From NCBI GenBank assembly GCA_007449985.2, contig VIIQ02000096.1, forward strand, positions 124,001-188,000: a stretch of DNA of 64,000 nt. Direction: 5' to 3'. A program made the translations under genes and the position numbers. Shown one piece after another: positions 12,901 to 24,911 of the stretch. The notes beneath the pieces are model-generated. The model made no database searches. It saw nothing but the letters and a program-made list of their open reading frames with translations, and was not told the origin of the DNA. Positions within the stretch are counted from its first letter, which is position 1, and every line of letters starts with the position of its first letter. The DNA comes from Desmodesmus armatus. Lineage: Eukaryota > Chlorophyta > Chlorophyceae > Sphaeropleales > Scenedesmaceae.

Positions 12901-13726
12901 ATGCAACATGTTGCTGGCCCTTAAAAAGGTCTTCAGCAGCCAGCGGCAGTGGCTGTCTGCCCTCTCAACACGGGAAGCGTGCTCCAGGATGCTGTCGTGC
13001 TGTGTGCTGGCGGACGCAGCTGTGGTGCTGCTGCCACCACTGCAGTCGCTGGTGGCTGCTGCAAGGGCTGCTACTGCTGCTGTGAGCTGGGCCGCTGCAG
13101 CATCCATGGCAGGACCCAGGTGCTGCAGCAGCCCGGAATCCTGCAGCTGCTGCTGCACTGCGGCTGCAGCATGGGACTGCGGCGACGCACGCATGACGGT
13201 TGCAGCTTGCTCGAGCCATACGAGCAGTGCCTTGAAAGCCACCAGTGAGCCATCTGGCTGCTGCAAGGCCTGAAGGCACAGTGCTGACAGCTTGGCTGTT
13301 ACCTGCATGCACCAGCACAGCAGGACATGGGAGGCGCAGCACTTTTGAAGGCTGAGCAGCAACCTCGCAGTCTGCCAACAAGCAGCACGTTCCCATGGGT
13401 TTCTATCTCCCACCCTGGCTGGTTGGCCATGTGCATCAACTGCGTGCTGTCTTACGCGGCGCTTGTCAAGCCCCTTGCTGTAGGCACAACATCACCACCG
13501 CCACCATGCATGCATGCAAGCATGCCACCGTGTCAGCACATGTCACCTGCACATCGTGTACAAGCCTCTTCCACGCTGCATGGGGCAAGGGTTGGGGCAA
13601 ACGGCTGAGCTCCTCCATGGCATCATCAAAAGCTTGGACCTTTTCCTGCGCAACACTTCCTGCATCTGCCATGCGCTGCGTCTCTCTGATGCATGCTGTC
13701 CAGCAGGCAATCAAACTCTTGGACAT
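9903..13726 (-). CDS. MYND zinc-finger protein, 999 residues
   Basis: Exons 13726-13547, 13302-12301 and 11720-9903, all joined in phase 0. An in-frame TGA 18 nt upstream fixes the ATG. Most of the protein is Ala/Leu/Gln-rich and probably helical, with Gln-rich runs in exon 3. The C-terminus carries a MYND-type zinc finger: [17 protein letters not shown], then [18 protein letters not shown], then [10 protein letters not shown], giving the Cys/Cys/Cys/Cys/Cys/Cys/His/Cys ligand pattern. MYND fingers bind proline-rich peptides or metal-stabilised partners. Chlorophycean algae carry many large proteins with a single C-terminal MYND, whose roles are mostly unknown. There is no SET domain, so this is not a SMYD methyltransferase. 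Intron 2 (576 bp) contains short direct repeats. The function beyond protein interaction is unknown. Confidence 0.85.
11728..11790. repeat. Direct repeat in MYND-gene intron
   Basis: GCAGCATGTCACGATCA occurs twice about 30 bp apart in the second intron. It is followed by overlapping GCATGATG and GTACAGTAC-type short repeats up to about 11985. No coding or transposon structure is visible. Confidence 0.6.
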
Positions 13727-15748
13727 CGCAGTGGGTTGTCAGGCCTGCAGCAGGATCAGAGTGAGCCCCAAGAGCGGATTCCGGAAGCTGCACAGCAGCA
13801 TCATCACAACCGGGTCACAACGTCGCAGACTGCACAGACCCACCGCAGCCGTCCTCGGAAGGAGCCAGACCTTGGCCAGCACGCTTTTGTGCAACAGACT
13901 GCGTAGATTTGGAAAGGGCCACAGCAGCTACCTCGTACTGTATGATGTGGAGCGATTTCGATGTGTTGGTTACCTTGCTGGCCTTGTTGGTGAAATTGCT
14001 CAGTGTTGATAGTGTCAGACCAGTTTTTGGTGGGTTTCAACCGATTCAAATGCACCACATCACAAGCTCAGCTGAACCTGATCAGCTCATGTGTTGTACC
14101 TGCTGCATTCACAAATGGCTTATGTTCAGTGAGGTTGGGATGCTTGGGTTGTGTGATAGTCGTGATGCCTGTGCAGTTATGTGTGTGGTGGGCCTTGTTG
14201 CCTACACTTGACAGATTCACCGCCTGGACAGTACAACGTTGTACTGTCAGTAGTGCTGCTCTCTCGCTCCCAAACAGTACTTTGTCCTTGGCGGGGTAGC
14301 ATGTGTGGTGTCATGGCTCAGTACCTGTCAGCTGATGATGGCTGGTGCTGCCACAAAATCTCTTGATCCCTTTGTAGCAAGGGCTGACCAGGCACAGAGG
14401 TTGGTACAGGCTGTAGATGTGCACATTGCATGCATGCCAGGTTGAGAGACACTGACACTGCAGGCTGGTCGAGCTACTAGCTGCTGGTACATCAGCATAT
14501 ATATGATCTCGTCACATGTGAAAAGGCAGTGTTACAAAAACACAGGCCTGCACCATGATGTTGCAGACAAGACATGTTGCCTGGCCGTGCAGTGCATCAG
14601 CACCATGTGCTGTGTGGGCGGCACAACAGTACTGTTGCCGGCCACAGTTTTATTGGTCACATCCAAACCAAGCATGGTGCATGATGCAGCAGCAACTGCA
14701 TGATGCAGCAAGGTAGCACGCAGCAGCAACTGCATGAACACATTATTTTTATCGACAACGGAGGTAGCCTGCTGGTGTGCAACACAGCCAGCACTGTTAT
14801 TGTGCCACGACACACACCAGCCCACCGTGACAGCCCTGTAACCCACCATACTCAATCTGTACAGACACACCACAAACGGTCCACCAGGCACACCCTGGCA
14901 GCTGTACAACTTGCACAGGGTTACACCCAACACACCAGAGCATGTTTATGTCTGCAGGAAACCAGGGTTTGCCGCCTGCACATCACCAAGCTGTCTTCAG
15001 GCGCACCACCATCCAAAATACATCACCATTTGCAGGCACACTATTGCCTTTCCCTTTCTCATGCTGCACACAGTGCACCCGGCGCGGCGCGCATGCACAA
15101 GCAGACAGCATCTATCAGCACACTCATGCAGCCATTGGTATGTCTGCTGCTGCGACCAACAAACTGCCGCTGTCAGAACCACATCACACCGCACCAGGCT
15201 GGCCAATAGCACGAGCAAGGGGTTGGTGCATGCACACGCAGATGCACAACACGCAAAGCTGGGCTGCCGAACCGCCAGTGTGCAACACACTTCTGCATGC
15301 ACAGCAGCCCAGCATGCAACCTGCAAACCAGATACCCAACTGGATGCACACGTGCACAGCAACACACATGTACTCATGTCTTATTGGTGCAAGCTGTGCC
15401 GCAAGGGGCACGGCCTTATTGGAAAAACAACACGCTTATTGAAGACTCTCAAGGGCCAGGGTGTAGAGGTCTGGAGCCCTGTAGTAGTCAGTGGCAGGAC
15501 CAACAGAGCTGCCTTTATGATGGAAGGGCCCACAGGCTGCTCATGCTGCCAGCGCTGAAACACTGACACCAAAACGCTGCCTGACGACCTTATTGCTCAT
15601 CGGGTCATGTTGTCAAACTGGGGTGGTGCTCCTCACACACACTGGGCAGAGTCCCTCCAAAGCCATGCTTGGTATGAAGGTGAAGCGCACGGCAGTGAAG
15701 GGCTTCCCAGGTTGGAGGCAGCAGCCTCCCCTGCACCAGCCAGGTAAC

Positions 15749-15921
15749 TGCTGGGCGTTATTTATCAGACCACACACCAGTCAGGCTGCTGGTGGTTATT
15801 AGGCCAAACACCAGCTGGCCAGCCATGGTTGCTGGGTATTATTTGTCGGACCACACACCAGCCTGTAGACTGCTGGGTGTTATTGTTGGGGCACTCGCTG
15901 GCAGGCCACTGCTGGGTGTCA
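15749..15921. repeat. Diverged minisatellite, unit about 40 bp, about 4.3 copies
   Basis: Units begin CTGCTGGG and contain GTTATT followed by a CACACACCAG-like end, with starts near 15749, 15787, 15830, 15870 and 15909. Copies differ by substitutions and small indels, so the array is not recent. Confidence 0.7.
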
Positions 15922-17773
15922 GCACCATCTGCCGGTGTCGCCCATGTCACTTATTGTCCTTGTAGTCTTGATTATTGGCGTGGTGGGTCCAGGCATCAGG
16001 GGAACACCTGCGATGCAACAGTGCAACGATGTGGGCACACGGCACAATGTTATTACCCTGTTCTCTCACGTTGCGTGGTGACAAATCTGATGCATCTTCG
16101 TCTCTTTCAAGAGGGAATGCCTTCAACATCAGCCCTTGACGTGGCCTGAGTGCTGCTGTTCACAGTGTGCTTTGAAACACAGGGTGCATGTGTTCTGACG
16201 CCCACAGTGCCAGCAAGGTGTGCCCCCCTGCCTGTGGGGTTATGAAAAGCGCTGCCGCTCTTACCTGTGCAGGGAAAGCCACCTGAAGCTTGTTTGTGAA
16301 GCATTGGCCGGGCTTGACGGTTTGTGGTCAGCTCATCAGCTCAGAAGTACGACGCCCGCCTCTGCTGCTTGCGCCTGCCGAGATAGAGGGCGATCGCACC
16401 AGCACACACAAAAGCATGTCCTGCACGGCGGAGCTGCAGCTTCCCATTGGCAGCTGAAAAACCCATGGACAGCCTGCAGGAACAGCAATCAGAGAGAACA
16501 TGCACGGATCAGTCAGTGAGCCATGAGCGGTTGCTTGAAGGGTCAGTTTGCATGCGCAAACCGAACGCGCTACTGCGCTGTGCACAGGGTAAGGGCTGGC
16601 TGTCAGTTCAGTCGGTGGGGTCTTACCATCTGGCAGATTTGTGCAGCTCCAGGGTCCAGACGACAAGGCAGCCATGGCCATAGTATGCTGCATTTATTTG
16701 TGGATGTGAACCCACATCTCGCGTTGTCTTGCTAATATGGTTGGCCCTGAATTCAGTGTGGCCGCTGTTGCCATCAGATTGGTTTGTTTATGAAGCTATG
16801 GTTTGTGAGATGCTTAGGGCTGTCAGACCGCAAGCGTTGCGGGCGTGACTGTCCAGGCTGATATTTATAGAGCGATCGCCCATGTACGGGGGTTGAGTCA
16901 GGCCATGGACGAGGGACGATCCAGGAAAGGCGACTTAGGCCCTGTTTCACCCTGATTATATGCTGGCGTAGCATTTACAAAGTAGTGTGATACGCACGGG
17001 GCACGCCCCACTGGCATCGGACAGTGCCTAATCCACAGCATATCTCTGTACGGACTACGCTGGTCTAACGTACTGACTGGTCAGTGCAGCGCGAGGAGCC
17101 AGCTGTCTGCATGGCCACGTCGCAACTACAGTGCTGTTCATGGTTTGAACGGTGCCCTCAGGGTCTTTCAAAGAAGAGTGTCAGCAGGTTTCCTTGCATT
17201 CATGGATTGTGACAGGCACGTTTCCACCCGCATGGTTTGGCTTGTTCAGCCTCAAATCGTCTACTTTGATAGGTTTGGTGGAGTAGTGCAGAGCATCGAA
17301 GTTCTCCGTGGACCCTGGGCGAAGAGGTAATTGAGTGGGGCATCGTCACCGCTGACCTACCCCACATGGTGATTAGTGCTAGGTGTGGGCATCCCCCCTC
17401 CTTCCTTGGCAATAGACCCATTTAAGCAGAATTTATAGACCAAACTGTCCCGTTTTGAGTGTGAGCCTGTAGCTCAATCTCAATATACACCGCGTCACCT
17501 GACTGCTGCTGGCCAGCACACACCAGTCTGCTGCGTACAGGGGCCTGAGGGTTATGCATGTGTACTCTGCCGCAATGCAGCGTACCTGGAGCACCACAAA
17601 TAGGTTAGTGCAACTTGGCTGGAACACTGCATAACAATGCGAAAGCCACACCCAATGTGAAGAAAAGCCACAGTCTAAGTGGGAGTCAGGCATTCCTGAC
17701 TCAGGATGTATCGGGTCAGGGGGTGGGGCTGAAGCTCTCAAAGCAGACGCCCATCCTATACCAACTTCGCAGA

Positions 17774-17778
17774 TTACA
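17774..17778 (-). terminator. Candidate poly(A) signal TGTAA for the rhodanese gene
   Basis: TTACA on the plus strand, about 520 nt past the stop codon at 18299. TGTAA is the usual green-algal poly(A) signal, and this distance is normal for algal 3' UTRs. Confidence 0.45.
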
Positions 17779-18298
17779 GCTGATGAAACCAACACAAAGC
17801 ATGCCAGGTGCCACTGCTGCACAAGTGGGTAGGTGGCCTGCACTGCATGGCATCGACGCTGCCTGCCACATGTGGCACCAGACCAAATGAGCAGACTCCG
17901 GCTGAACTTTCATCCCAGAGCAACAGTCCAGACCACACAGCCACAGCAACGAAACACGACAGCCACAGCCTGCACAGCATGCGCAAACAGGACAGCCAAA
18001 GCCTGCGCGGCATGCGCCGCACATACACCGCTTCAATGGACAAAACGACAGCATGCGCTGCCAGCAGCACTGCAAACCAAGATGCGACACAAAATACAAC
18101 AACCCTGACACACTGTGGCAGTGTATTCTGCCACATCCTGTGTGCTCTGAACCAGTCCAGACGTCTCCAGATCAAGTTGACCCTTCTGCCCTCAAACGGG
18201 CAACCATCGTGCTGTCTTCTCTCAGCGCAAAAGAACAACATGGACCATCCAGGGGTGTGGATAGCTCCTCAGGCCCACTGCATTCAAAGAAGAAGCTA

Positions 18299-20257
18299 TC
18301 ACTTCGAGCACCCGCCACTCCCCCCTCCCCCACAGCCACAGCCGCCGCTGCCTCCCTTCAACTCTGCCTGCATCTGTTGCCAGGCAGACATCCCTCCAGA
18401 AATGTTGGAGACGTTCTTGAACGCAAAGACTTTTGTGAGGCGCACTGTCGCCTGCGCCGAGCGCTGCCCTGACGCACACACCACCGCAATGCTGCTGGTG
18501 TGGTAGGGGTCAAGCTGACCAGCCCTCACTGCATCTGACAGCATGTCCAGGGGGATGTTGACTGCAGTGGGGATAGTGGGCCCTGTGGGTGCAAGCAGAG
18601 CGCATTCATTGTTTGATGAGGCAGGGGGTTGATGAGGCAGGAGCGGCGGTCTGGAAGCTGGATAGCATACGGCACACCGTGTTCTCGCTGGGCTTCCCTG
18701 TGAGTGATTGAGTGAAGCACCAAGGGGCAGATGTAGGCATGACCTGTGACCAAAGTTCATGCCTTGCTCTGCCCTGTCCTGCTATGGCCATGACCAGCCC
18801 TGTGAGTGATTAAAGATGCTGTGCTGGCTTTCCATCAGTTTTGAATGCTTGACAGTGTCCCCCCCGCCCCCACACACAAGAACAGTCGGCATGCTGGCAT
18901 CCTTGCACAGCCCCACAGCACACTTCCCCTGACTCTTACATCCTGGCCCTCAAACCTGTGAATGATTCAACATAAGTCTACGCCACTGTCTATCGTGAAG
19001 TTGCTGTGTCTGCTGCTGCAAGCCTTTCCAGCAGGCTAGGCACGCCTCTGGCTACCCCCTGTTGCTGCCCATATCTGAATCTCTTCCTGTCCTCTCCCCC
19101 CCCTTGCCATCAACACCACAATAGGACAGGATTGCACTTGCCCTGCCCAGTAGTACCATCGCACCTGCTGCAAACTCTGGCTGTGTCCTGACGTCCAGCA
19201 CAAGGTCCACCAGGCCTCCTGCAGTCAGTGCTACTGACAAGTCCTGCACACTCATCTCCCTAAAGCCCTGCGCAGCTGTGTAGGCACTCAGCACGTCAGC
19301 TAGCGGCTGAAGGGGATCCGGCAGCTGGTCGGCGGCCGCCTGCTGCTGCAGTGTCTCCCGCTCCTGCTGCTGGCGGGCCAGGTACTGCTCTCGCTCCTTC
19401 AGCTCTTCCTCTGTCGGTGCAGCGGCAGGAAGCACACACGCATGGCAGTGATGACTTTTATAGCGGCACCGTGGCACTGCAACCTGGGGCAGCCGTTGTT
19501 CAGGATGCCTCTGCTTATCCAGTCACACATGGCCACGCTCATAGGCACAATGCGAGCGCAGGTGGTCAGCATGCCAACCGCTTTTGCTTCATCATGCTGA
19601 AAACCTTCTCCAACACGCTGTCTGCAGTGTTTGTCCATGCCCTGCGCTGCTGGTTGAATGTTTCTCTGTTGTGAAAAAGCCTGACATCTTGCACGAGCAC
19701 CAGGCAAGCCTTGCCATGTGCTCAGCTCAGCAGCACAGGAGGTTGGTGTTGGAGCTGACCTGTGAAGGGCAGGGCCCTGACCCTGTGCTCGTGCTCCCAG
19801 ACCAGCAGCTCATCTGAATCATCCTCCAGCAGGTCCTCATCAAGGTCGTCACACTGCATGTACAATGGTTGAAAGGACCTTGATAGCTGCTGCTGCTGGA
19901 GATGGATAATGATGTGCAGAGCGGGTGCATCAATGCACGACTCCCTTGGGTCAGGCATGCACTGACTGCTATGCTGCCTAGGCCAGAACGTCAGCAGAAA
20001 GGGACGCGCAATCTGTAGGACAACGATGCACGCACCTGCGCCAGTATTGATGTCAGATCCAGAACCTTTTCGCTGCTGCCATAACGCCCATCTCCAGACT
20101 CTACAGCATGCAGCCTGCACAAGCCTCTCTGGCTGTGCTGCTGCCTGGCAAAAAGCCGTGCACATGGTGGCCTCTGGCCACTGGCAGCAGGCGAGAACGG
20201 TTTAAAACTGCATCTGAAACTCCTTGAAGCTGCGTGGGTCACGGTAGAAGCCCTCAT
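18299..20257 (-). CDS. Plastid-type rhodanese (sulfurtransferase) domain protein, 295 residues
   Basis: Exons 20257-20036, 19895-19760, 19410-19165 and 18582-18299 (phases 0, 1, 1). The first exon starts MRASTVTHAASRSFRCSFKP, a Ser/Arg-rich sequence lacking acidic residues, as expected of a plastid transit peptide. An acidic stretch (DDLDEDLLEDDSDEL) and a Gln/Glu coiled-coil-like segment (EELKEREQYLARQQQ) follow. The rhodanese domain has DLVLDVRTQPEFAAG, AVNIPLDML and the active-site loop CASGQRS with the catalytic Cys present, then NISGGMSAW. An intact loop suggests an active persulfide-transfer or sulfur-carrier enzyme and not a scaffold. The protein ends in a Gly/Cys-rich tail. It shares a 317-bp divergent promoter region with the acyl-CoA-binding protein gene. 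The compartment is inferred from the N-terminus only. Confidence 0.87.
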
Positions 20258-20574
20258 TGGCTGCGGGACACTTTCGGTGTAGATTGCCGAAACAATGCCG
20301 AAACAGACCCAAGCAGGCGGCTTGCTGACGTGGGTATCAACGCAACAACTTCTGGGAGCATGATAGACATGTACACTGCTTCTGAGGGCAGATCTTCGTG
20401 AAGTCTTTTGCAAGAGTTTCAATGATCTAGAACCACGGTCACTTGTGAACCTTGGTGAGCTATGCTAAGCAGACAGCCGTGTTGGATCACTTTACACCCC
20501 ACCATTCTGAGCTACAATATTGCCTGCGTCCCCTGCCCTTTTACTAAGTTCACAAGGTCAACGATCCCAGCAGC
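20258..20574. promoter_or_regulatory. Divergent intergenic region, rhodanese / ACBP
   Basis: 317 bp between two opposite start codons, so both promoters must lie here or in 5' UTRs. I see no clear TATA box. Confidence 0.5.
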
Positions 20575-21760
20575 ATGGGCTTGCAGGTGAAAAACTGACT
20601 GTCTGTGCCGATCGCAGATGGCTCCAATTACAGCAGGCTGTCCATGTCAGCACCTGCACTTCATCTGGGCGATCTTGCAGCCAAGCATGCAGTGTGTATG
20701 CATGCATGCAGGAGGACTTTGATGCTGCTGCTGAGCGCATCAAGCCAGTCACAGGGCCTAACAACGATGAGATGCTGGAACTGTATGGACTCTTCAAGCA
20801 GTCAACAGTAGGGGACAACGAGACCGGTGAGTGCACCAGCTGGTGGGCTTTCATAGCGACAAGCCCTGCAGCTGGTTGGGCCCAGCCTACAGTCTTTCGT
20901 GTATGTTACAAACGTGTGCATGATCATAGTAGCTGAGTGCGCCTTCAAAGACAGAGTCTGCAGGCCACTAAGCTGCAGCTGCCGTGTGTGTTTGCTTCAT
21001 GCAGCCAGGCCAGGCCTACTGGACTTGAAAGGCAAGAAGAAGTGGGATGCCTGGACCAGCAAGAAAGGTGGGGCGGACACTGTGGAGGCAGCAGCTGTGC
21101 TGCAGGGGTGCCTGTCAGCAGCACGTCTGCAGTGTACTGTGCTGTGCTGTGCCTTGTGATTCTTTCCTGATGTGGTGTTAGGCACCAAGGGGTGTACGAA
21201 GCGTATCTCATCTCACCTTACAGTGTCCAAACACAAGCGTGTGGTATGGTGTGCTGACAAAGTAATGCTGCTACCTTTGCTGGCACCACTGCTTCAGCCT
21301 CGTGATCGGGTCTGACACGAGATGGTTGCTGCTTAACAGCGCTGCAACTGTGTTATGCACATTCCTTGTCTGCAGGCATGAGCAAAGAGGACGCTATGAA
21401 GGCCTACATTGAGTGAGTTTGTGCAGGATTGTTGGTTAGGCAGACTACACCTGTTTAGACAATTTCCAGTGCAGCGGCACCACAAAGGGTGCAGCAGCTG
21501 CAGGAGTGGTCAGCATTGCACATGTGATACCATGAGATGCACGTCTTTGACGGGGCACAGCGGAAGACATCTGGCTATGGTGGGGAGAGTAGTGTGCACC
21601 ACTGTGCCCCTGAGTCTGGCCAGGGGTTAACCCAATCTGCTGGCAGTGCTTCGTTGCTGCAGGCTGCAAATATTGTTTGTTGTGCTGCCCTGTGTCATGA
21701 TGCTGCAGGCTGGTTGACAAGCTGATGGCGCAGTACGCTCCCCAAGCAGCACCTGCGTAA
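20575..21760 (+). CDS. ACBP: Acyl-CoA-binding protein, 92 residues
   Basis: Small soluble protein that binds long-chain acyl-CoA esters and buffers or delivers them for lipid synthesis in the cytosol. Exons 20575-20586, 20712-20826, 21005-21067, 21376-21412 and 21709-21760, all phases closing, 93 codons including the stop. Family landmarks are in order: EDFDAAAERIKPVTGPNNDE, LELYGLFKQSTVGD, ARPGLLDLKGKKKWDAW and MSKEDAMKAYIELVDKL, covering the conserved Tyr, KQ and KKKWDAW motifs of the four-helix fold. The length matches the usual 86-92 residues. The first coding exon is only 12 nt (MGLQ), supported by the phase-0 junction to the family-typical second exon. TGTAA lies about 480 nt downstream. 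Confidence 0.95.
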
Positions 21761-22242
21761 TTGCACAGCAGACAGCAGCAGTAGTGACACAGCAGGATAT
21801 GCAGCACACTTGGCAGGGCTGCAGGAGCAGGAGCAGGATGCAGATAACGGTCAGCAGGATTATATGGTTGCTGTTGCAGTTGTGCTGAGTTGCAAGGCTC
21901 GTGGGTAGCAAGTGTCAGCGGGTGGGTATGAGCCTGTTGCAGGGTGTTTACAAGCAGCATATTGGTGTGTTGGAGGCAGATGCTGGCAGCAAGGACTAAG
22001 TATGTTGGAGCGCACATGCGCAGGTGCAACAGCTGTGCCCTTACTGTGTTGGTTATCAAGCAGCTGCCTGCAGGAATAAAGTTGCTGCCTTGCCCAGTTG
22101 TGTTTTGCCGCAGTTGTTGTCGTACAGTGCAGCGTGTAGGTGTGTCTGCCGCGTGCAGCATGATGCAGTAAGCCAAGTACAGGCAGTTGGGTGGTTGTGT
22201 TTGGGCGTGGCGGGCTTTTCAAGGTTTGCCAACAGGTATCAC

Positions 22243-22247
22243 TGTAA
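22243..22247 (+). terminator. Candidate poly(A) signal TGTAA for ACBP
   Basis: TGTAA about 480 nt after the ACBP stop codon, the first clear copy downstream. Confidence 0.5.
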
Positions 22248-22406
22248 CAAAGAGTGGTAACATCAGCAATTATGGTGCCGGTTGAACTGTCAGGAATGGT
22301 TGCACAGCCGGCTAGTGGCAGACACCATGGGCTGTGGTAGCATACTGGCTGCCTGTACATGTTCATGTATACAAGCCAGTCGATGCCAAGCAATATTTTA
22401 CTGGCA

Positions 22407-22470
22407 TCTGGTAGGAACCAGGGGTAGTACTACTGGTAGGAACCAGGGCCTTACTACCCCTGGTAGGAAC
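22407..22470. repeat. Short tandem repeat CTGGTAGGAACCAGGG, three copies
   Basis: CTGGTAGGAAC recurs at about 22408, 22435 and 22464, separated by AGTACTAC and CTTACTACC spacers that are partly palindromic. It lies between the convergent ACBP and methyltransferase genes. Confidence 0.7.
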
Positions 22471-22943
22471 TTTGCTGTCGTATTGTCTTTTGAAGCTCAC
22501 AATTTTGACACCGTTGATATACAAAGGATACAAGGAGGGCTCTTGTGACATCAGGCTCAGGTAGGATGAGACAGCCACGCACAATTGCCCACGCACAGGT
22601 GGTGGCAGGCCCTGCCAGAAACAATTCTCAGCAACAGAAGTCACATACATCGTCAACTACAGTACAACACACAACACGAAAAACCCACCGTAGCTTTGTT
22701 GAAACAGATTGGCTCGCGGGCCTGTAAACTGCATGCCAGGGGGCATGCAACATATGTTACTACACACGGCAGCATCAGCCAACGCCTGGACATACACAGC
22801 ATCCATATTGGTAGCCAGGCCACTGCAATTCACACTTGGTTCTCCCACCCTCAACCTCAGCATAACAGCAGCACTGCTGGCAGGTGTGATCAAAGACACC
22901 AACCAGCGCGCTTGTCATCAAGTATCTATACTGATGTTTACCC

Positions 22944-23056
22944 TTAGCTGCCAGCAGGTGTGTTGGAGCCAAATGCCCTGCAGCAGGGTTCACCAAACCC
23001 TGCCAGTTGCTGCTGCTGCTGCTGCCGCCGCTGCCGCTGCTGCTGCTCGGGTTGTA

Positions 23057-23126
<70 letters not shown>

Positions 23127-24606
23127 ACAAACGTCCCTACATGAAGCTGCTGCTGGCTCGGCTGCAGCATCAGCGTTATGTTGTTCTGCCGTCATGCTAG
23201 CTGCGTGATCAGTGGCGTCGCCCGTCGCTTGTAGGTGGGCACGGTGCTGCGTGTGGCTGTGGTTTGAAGGGCAGAAATACAGTTGGCACCTGTTGATCAG
23301 CCGCTTCAGCTGGTAGGACTTGACCACAAACAGCCGTGGGTTGAAAACCTGCACAGCAAAAGTCAACACCAACAAGATGTGAGAAGACACCAATAGCAAG
23401 ACTCGATGTCACTGCAGCACGTGCCAATTGGGCGCGTATAGCCATGTGCCATATGGACAACGTCTAGCAAGCCCAATGCAATGTCGAGCACTGGGCTTGC
23501 ACCACTGTTGCACTCAACTGTCACTGTTACCCCCCCCCCCCCCGTGGGTTCTGCCAAGACTCGAGGTCCCTGGCTCAGGGATGCCTGACTCTTGGAAGCC
23601 CTTGAGGCTCATGGGGTGGCAGTGTCGTACAGCGTTGGGTCAACCCCCACCACCCGACAGCTCTGGCCTATTTTCTTTCAGGCGGAACTGCTACCAAGTG
23701 TGGCACAGCACAAGTGCACATGTATGGAGATGCAGCAAGGTGTGCCAGGCTATAGCCCTGACAGCCGCCCCCCTTTCCCCTTCTCCCTCTTGACCCTTAC
23801 CGGTACCTGATGTGCCAGGCTGCAGCCCTGACACAATCCCTCCCCCCTCACCCACACGCCCCTCCCCCCCCCCCCCCCCCTGCCCCCTCTTTCCCCCTCC
23901 CCTGCCAGTACCCCCCCGTGCCTTCCTCCCCCCACCTCCCGCCGGGGGCGGCCATGCAGACCTTGGCAGCACCTCCTCTAGGACAACCCTCTGCCCCTGT
24001 GTAGGCTGGAGCTCTCGTAAAAGTGTTTGCTGGTCTACTCTAGATCAGGTAGAGTGCATAGTATCCTTTACCTGTTCGTACTTCATCAAGAGATTCTCCA
24101 CGTCACCAACACGGCGGCTGCCAGACACATCTATAAACACCACGCTGAGTTGGACGCCCGCTGCTGCTGTCATTCTGAGGACGCTGTTGAGGTCCCAGGC
24201 TTCGATTTCATGGAAGCTGAGGTTGTGCTGATGCTGGTGGCGGGCAATGGCTTTCTGCACCTGGCCAGCACTCTTGTCGACGCCAAAGGCCTGTGATAAG
24301 ATATGAAACACGGCTGCTGTGGTACACAATCCCAAGGCATGTACATGTAGTGCAATGCTGACGATGCTGTGAGGGGCAGATGAGATGCTTAACAATGTAA
24401 GGGCATGGGTAGAGACGTGTTTAGCAGCTTATGTTGCTCACCCGGTGCGCCTGTTGTGCTATGAGTGCGGTCGTCAAGCCTTCTGCACAGCCAACCTCTA
24501 TTGCCACGTCTGCACCGGTGATGTGCTCTGCTATGCAGCGGCGGTACTCAAAAACATTCTCAGTGACAACTATAGGCGAACCATCGAGTTTGTGCCACTG
24601 GCCCAT
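22944..24606 (-). CDS. SAM-dependent methyltransferase-like protein with polyGln tail, 262 residues
   Basis: Exons 24606-24442, 24290-24072 and 23348-22944, all phase 0. An in-frame TGA upstream supports the ATG at 24606. The Rossmann-type motif I is VAIEVGCAEGLTTALIA. The acidic residue after strand 2 is in AFGVDKSAGQVQKA. VQLSVVFIDVSGSRRVGDVE and NPRLFVVKSYQLKRL match later strands of the class I fold. This resembles a small plant/algal SAM-binding family of unknown substrate. The last exon then runs into a long Gln stretch encoded by a (CAG)n tract and ends 134 residues after the acceptor, so the C-terminal third is low complexity. Intron 2 (723 bp) contains C-rich runs. The substrate is unknown, and catalytic activity is inferred only from the fold motif. 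Confidence 0.72.
23055..23126. repeat. (CTG)n / (CAG)n trinucleotide repeat, about 24 units
   Basis: A nearly pure triplet run inside the last exon of the methyltransferase-like gene. On the coding (minus) strand it encodes Gln. On the plus strand it creates a false polyAla open frame. Confidence 0.95.
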
Positions 24607-24911
24607 GCTGTGTAATCGTGTGAGACTGTAGGCTCAGTGTGGAACTGTGGGCTCTTGCTTGGTGACAGGCTGGGCACTTGCTGCTGCTGATGTGGACGGT
24701 GGATGGCTTCTCAGGCGCGGTGTTGAAACAATCAGTGTAGAGGGGTAATTGTGGTATATATCCTCACATTTACTGCTGTGCTGGATTTCTGACAACTGAA
24801 TAAGACAGCGGTTAGATCGCGGTTTCATCCCCCAACCATACCGAGATAGCTATACACGGGGCCGCAACGTCAGATCACATTCGTTAGATCAGCTTGATAA
24901 CGTTGAACACA
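24607..24911. promoter_or_regulatory. Divergent intergenic region, methyltransferase-like / OST1
   Basis: 305 bp between opposite start codons, holding both promoters and 5' UTRs. No clear TATA box was identified. Confidence 0.5.

Larger units (their letters stand above)
13727..18298. other. Gene-poor 4.6-kb stretch
   Basis: No exon chain could be assembled on either strand. The longest open frames (for example 14911-15558 and 17808-18506, plus strand) are Thr/His/Cys/Gln-rich and show no known motif. The second lies antisense to the 3' UTR of the rhodanese gene. The visible content is a minisatellite at 15749-15921 and the rhodanese poly(A) signal near 17776. Confidence 0.5.

Noticed and set aside
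14700..15558. Two overlapping plus-strand frames of 169 and 215 codons
   Set aside because: Their composition is Thr/His/Gln/Cys-rich without domains. No acceptor/donor chain extends them, and the region is otherwise gene-free.
17808..18506. Plus-strand frame of 232 codons overlapping the rhodanese last exon
   Set aside because: It is antisense to the rhodanese 3' exon and 3' UTR, low complexity, with no supporting signals.
22709..23200. Plus-strand frame with a polyAla run
   Set aside because: It is the antisense of the polyGln exon of the methyltransferase-like gene, generated by the CTG repeat.
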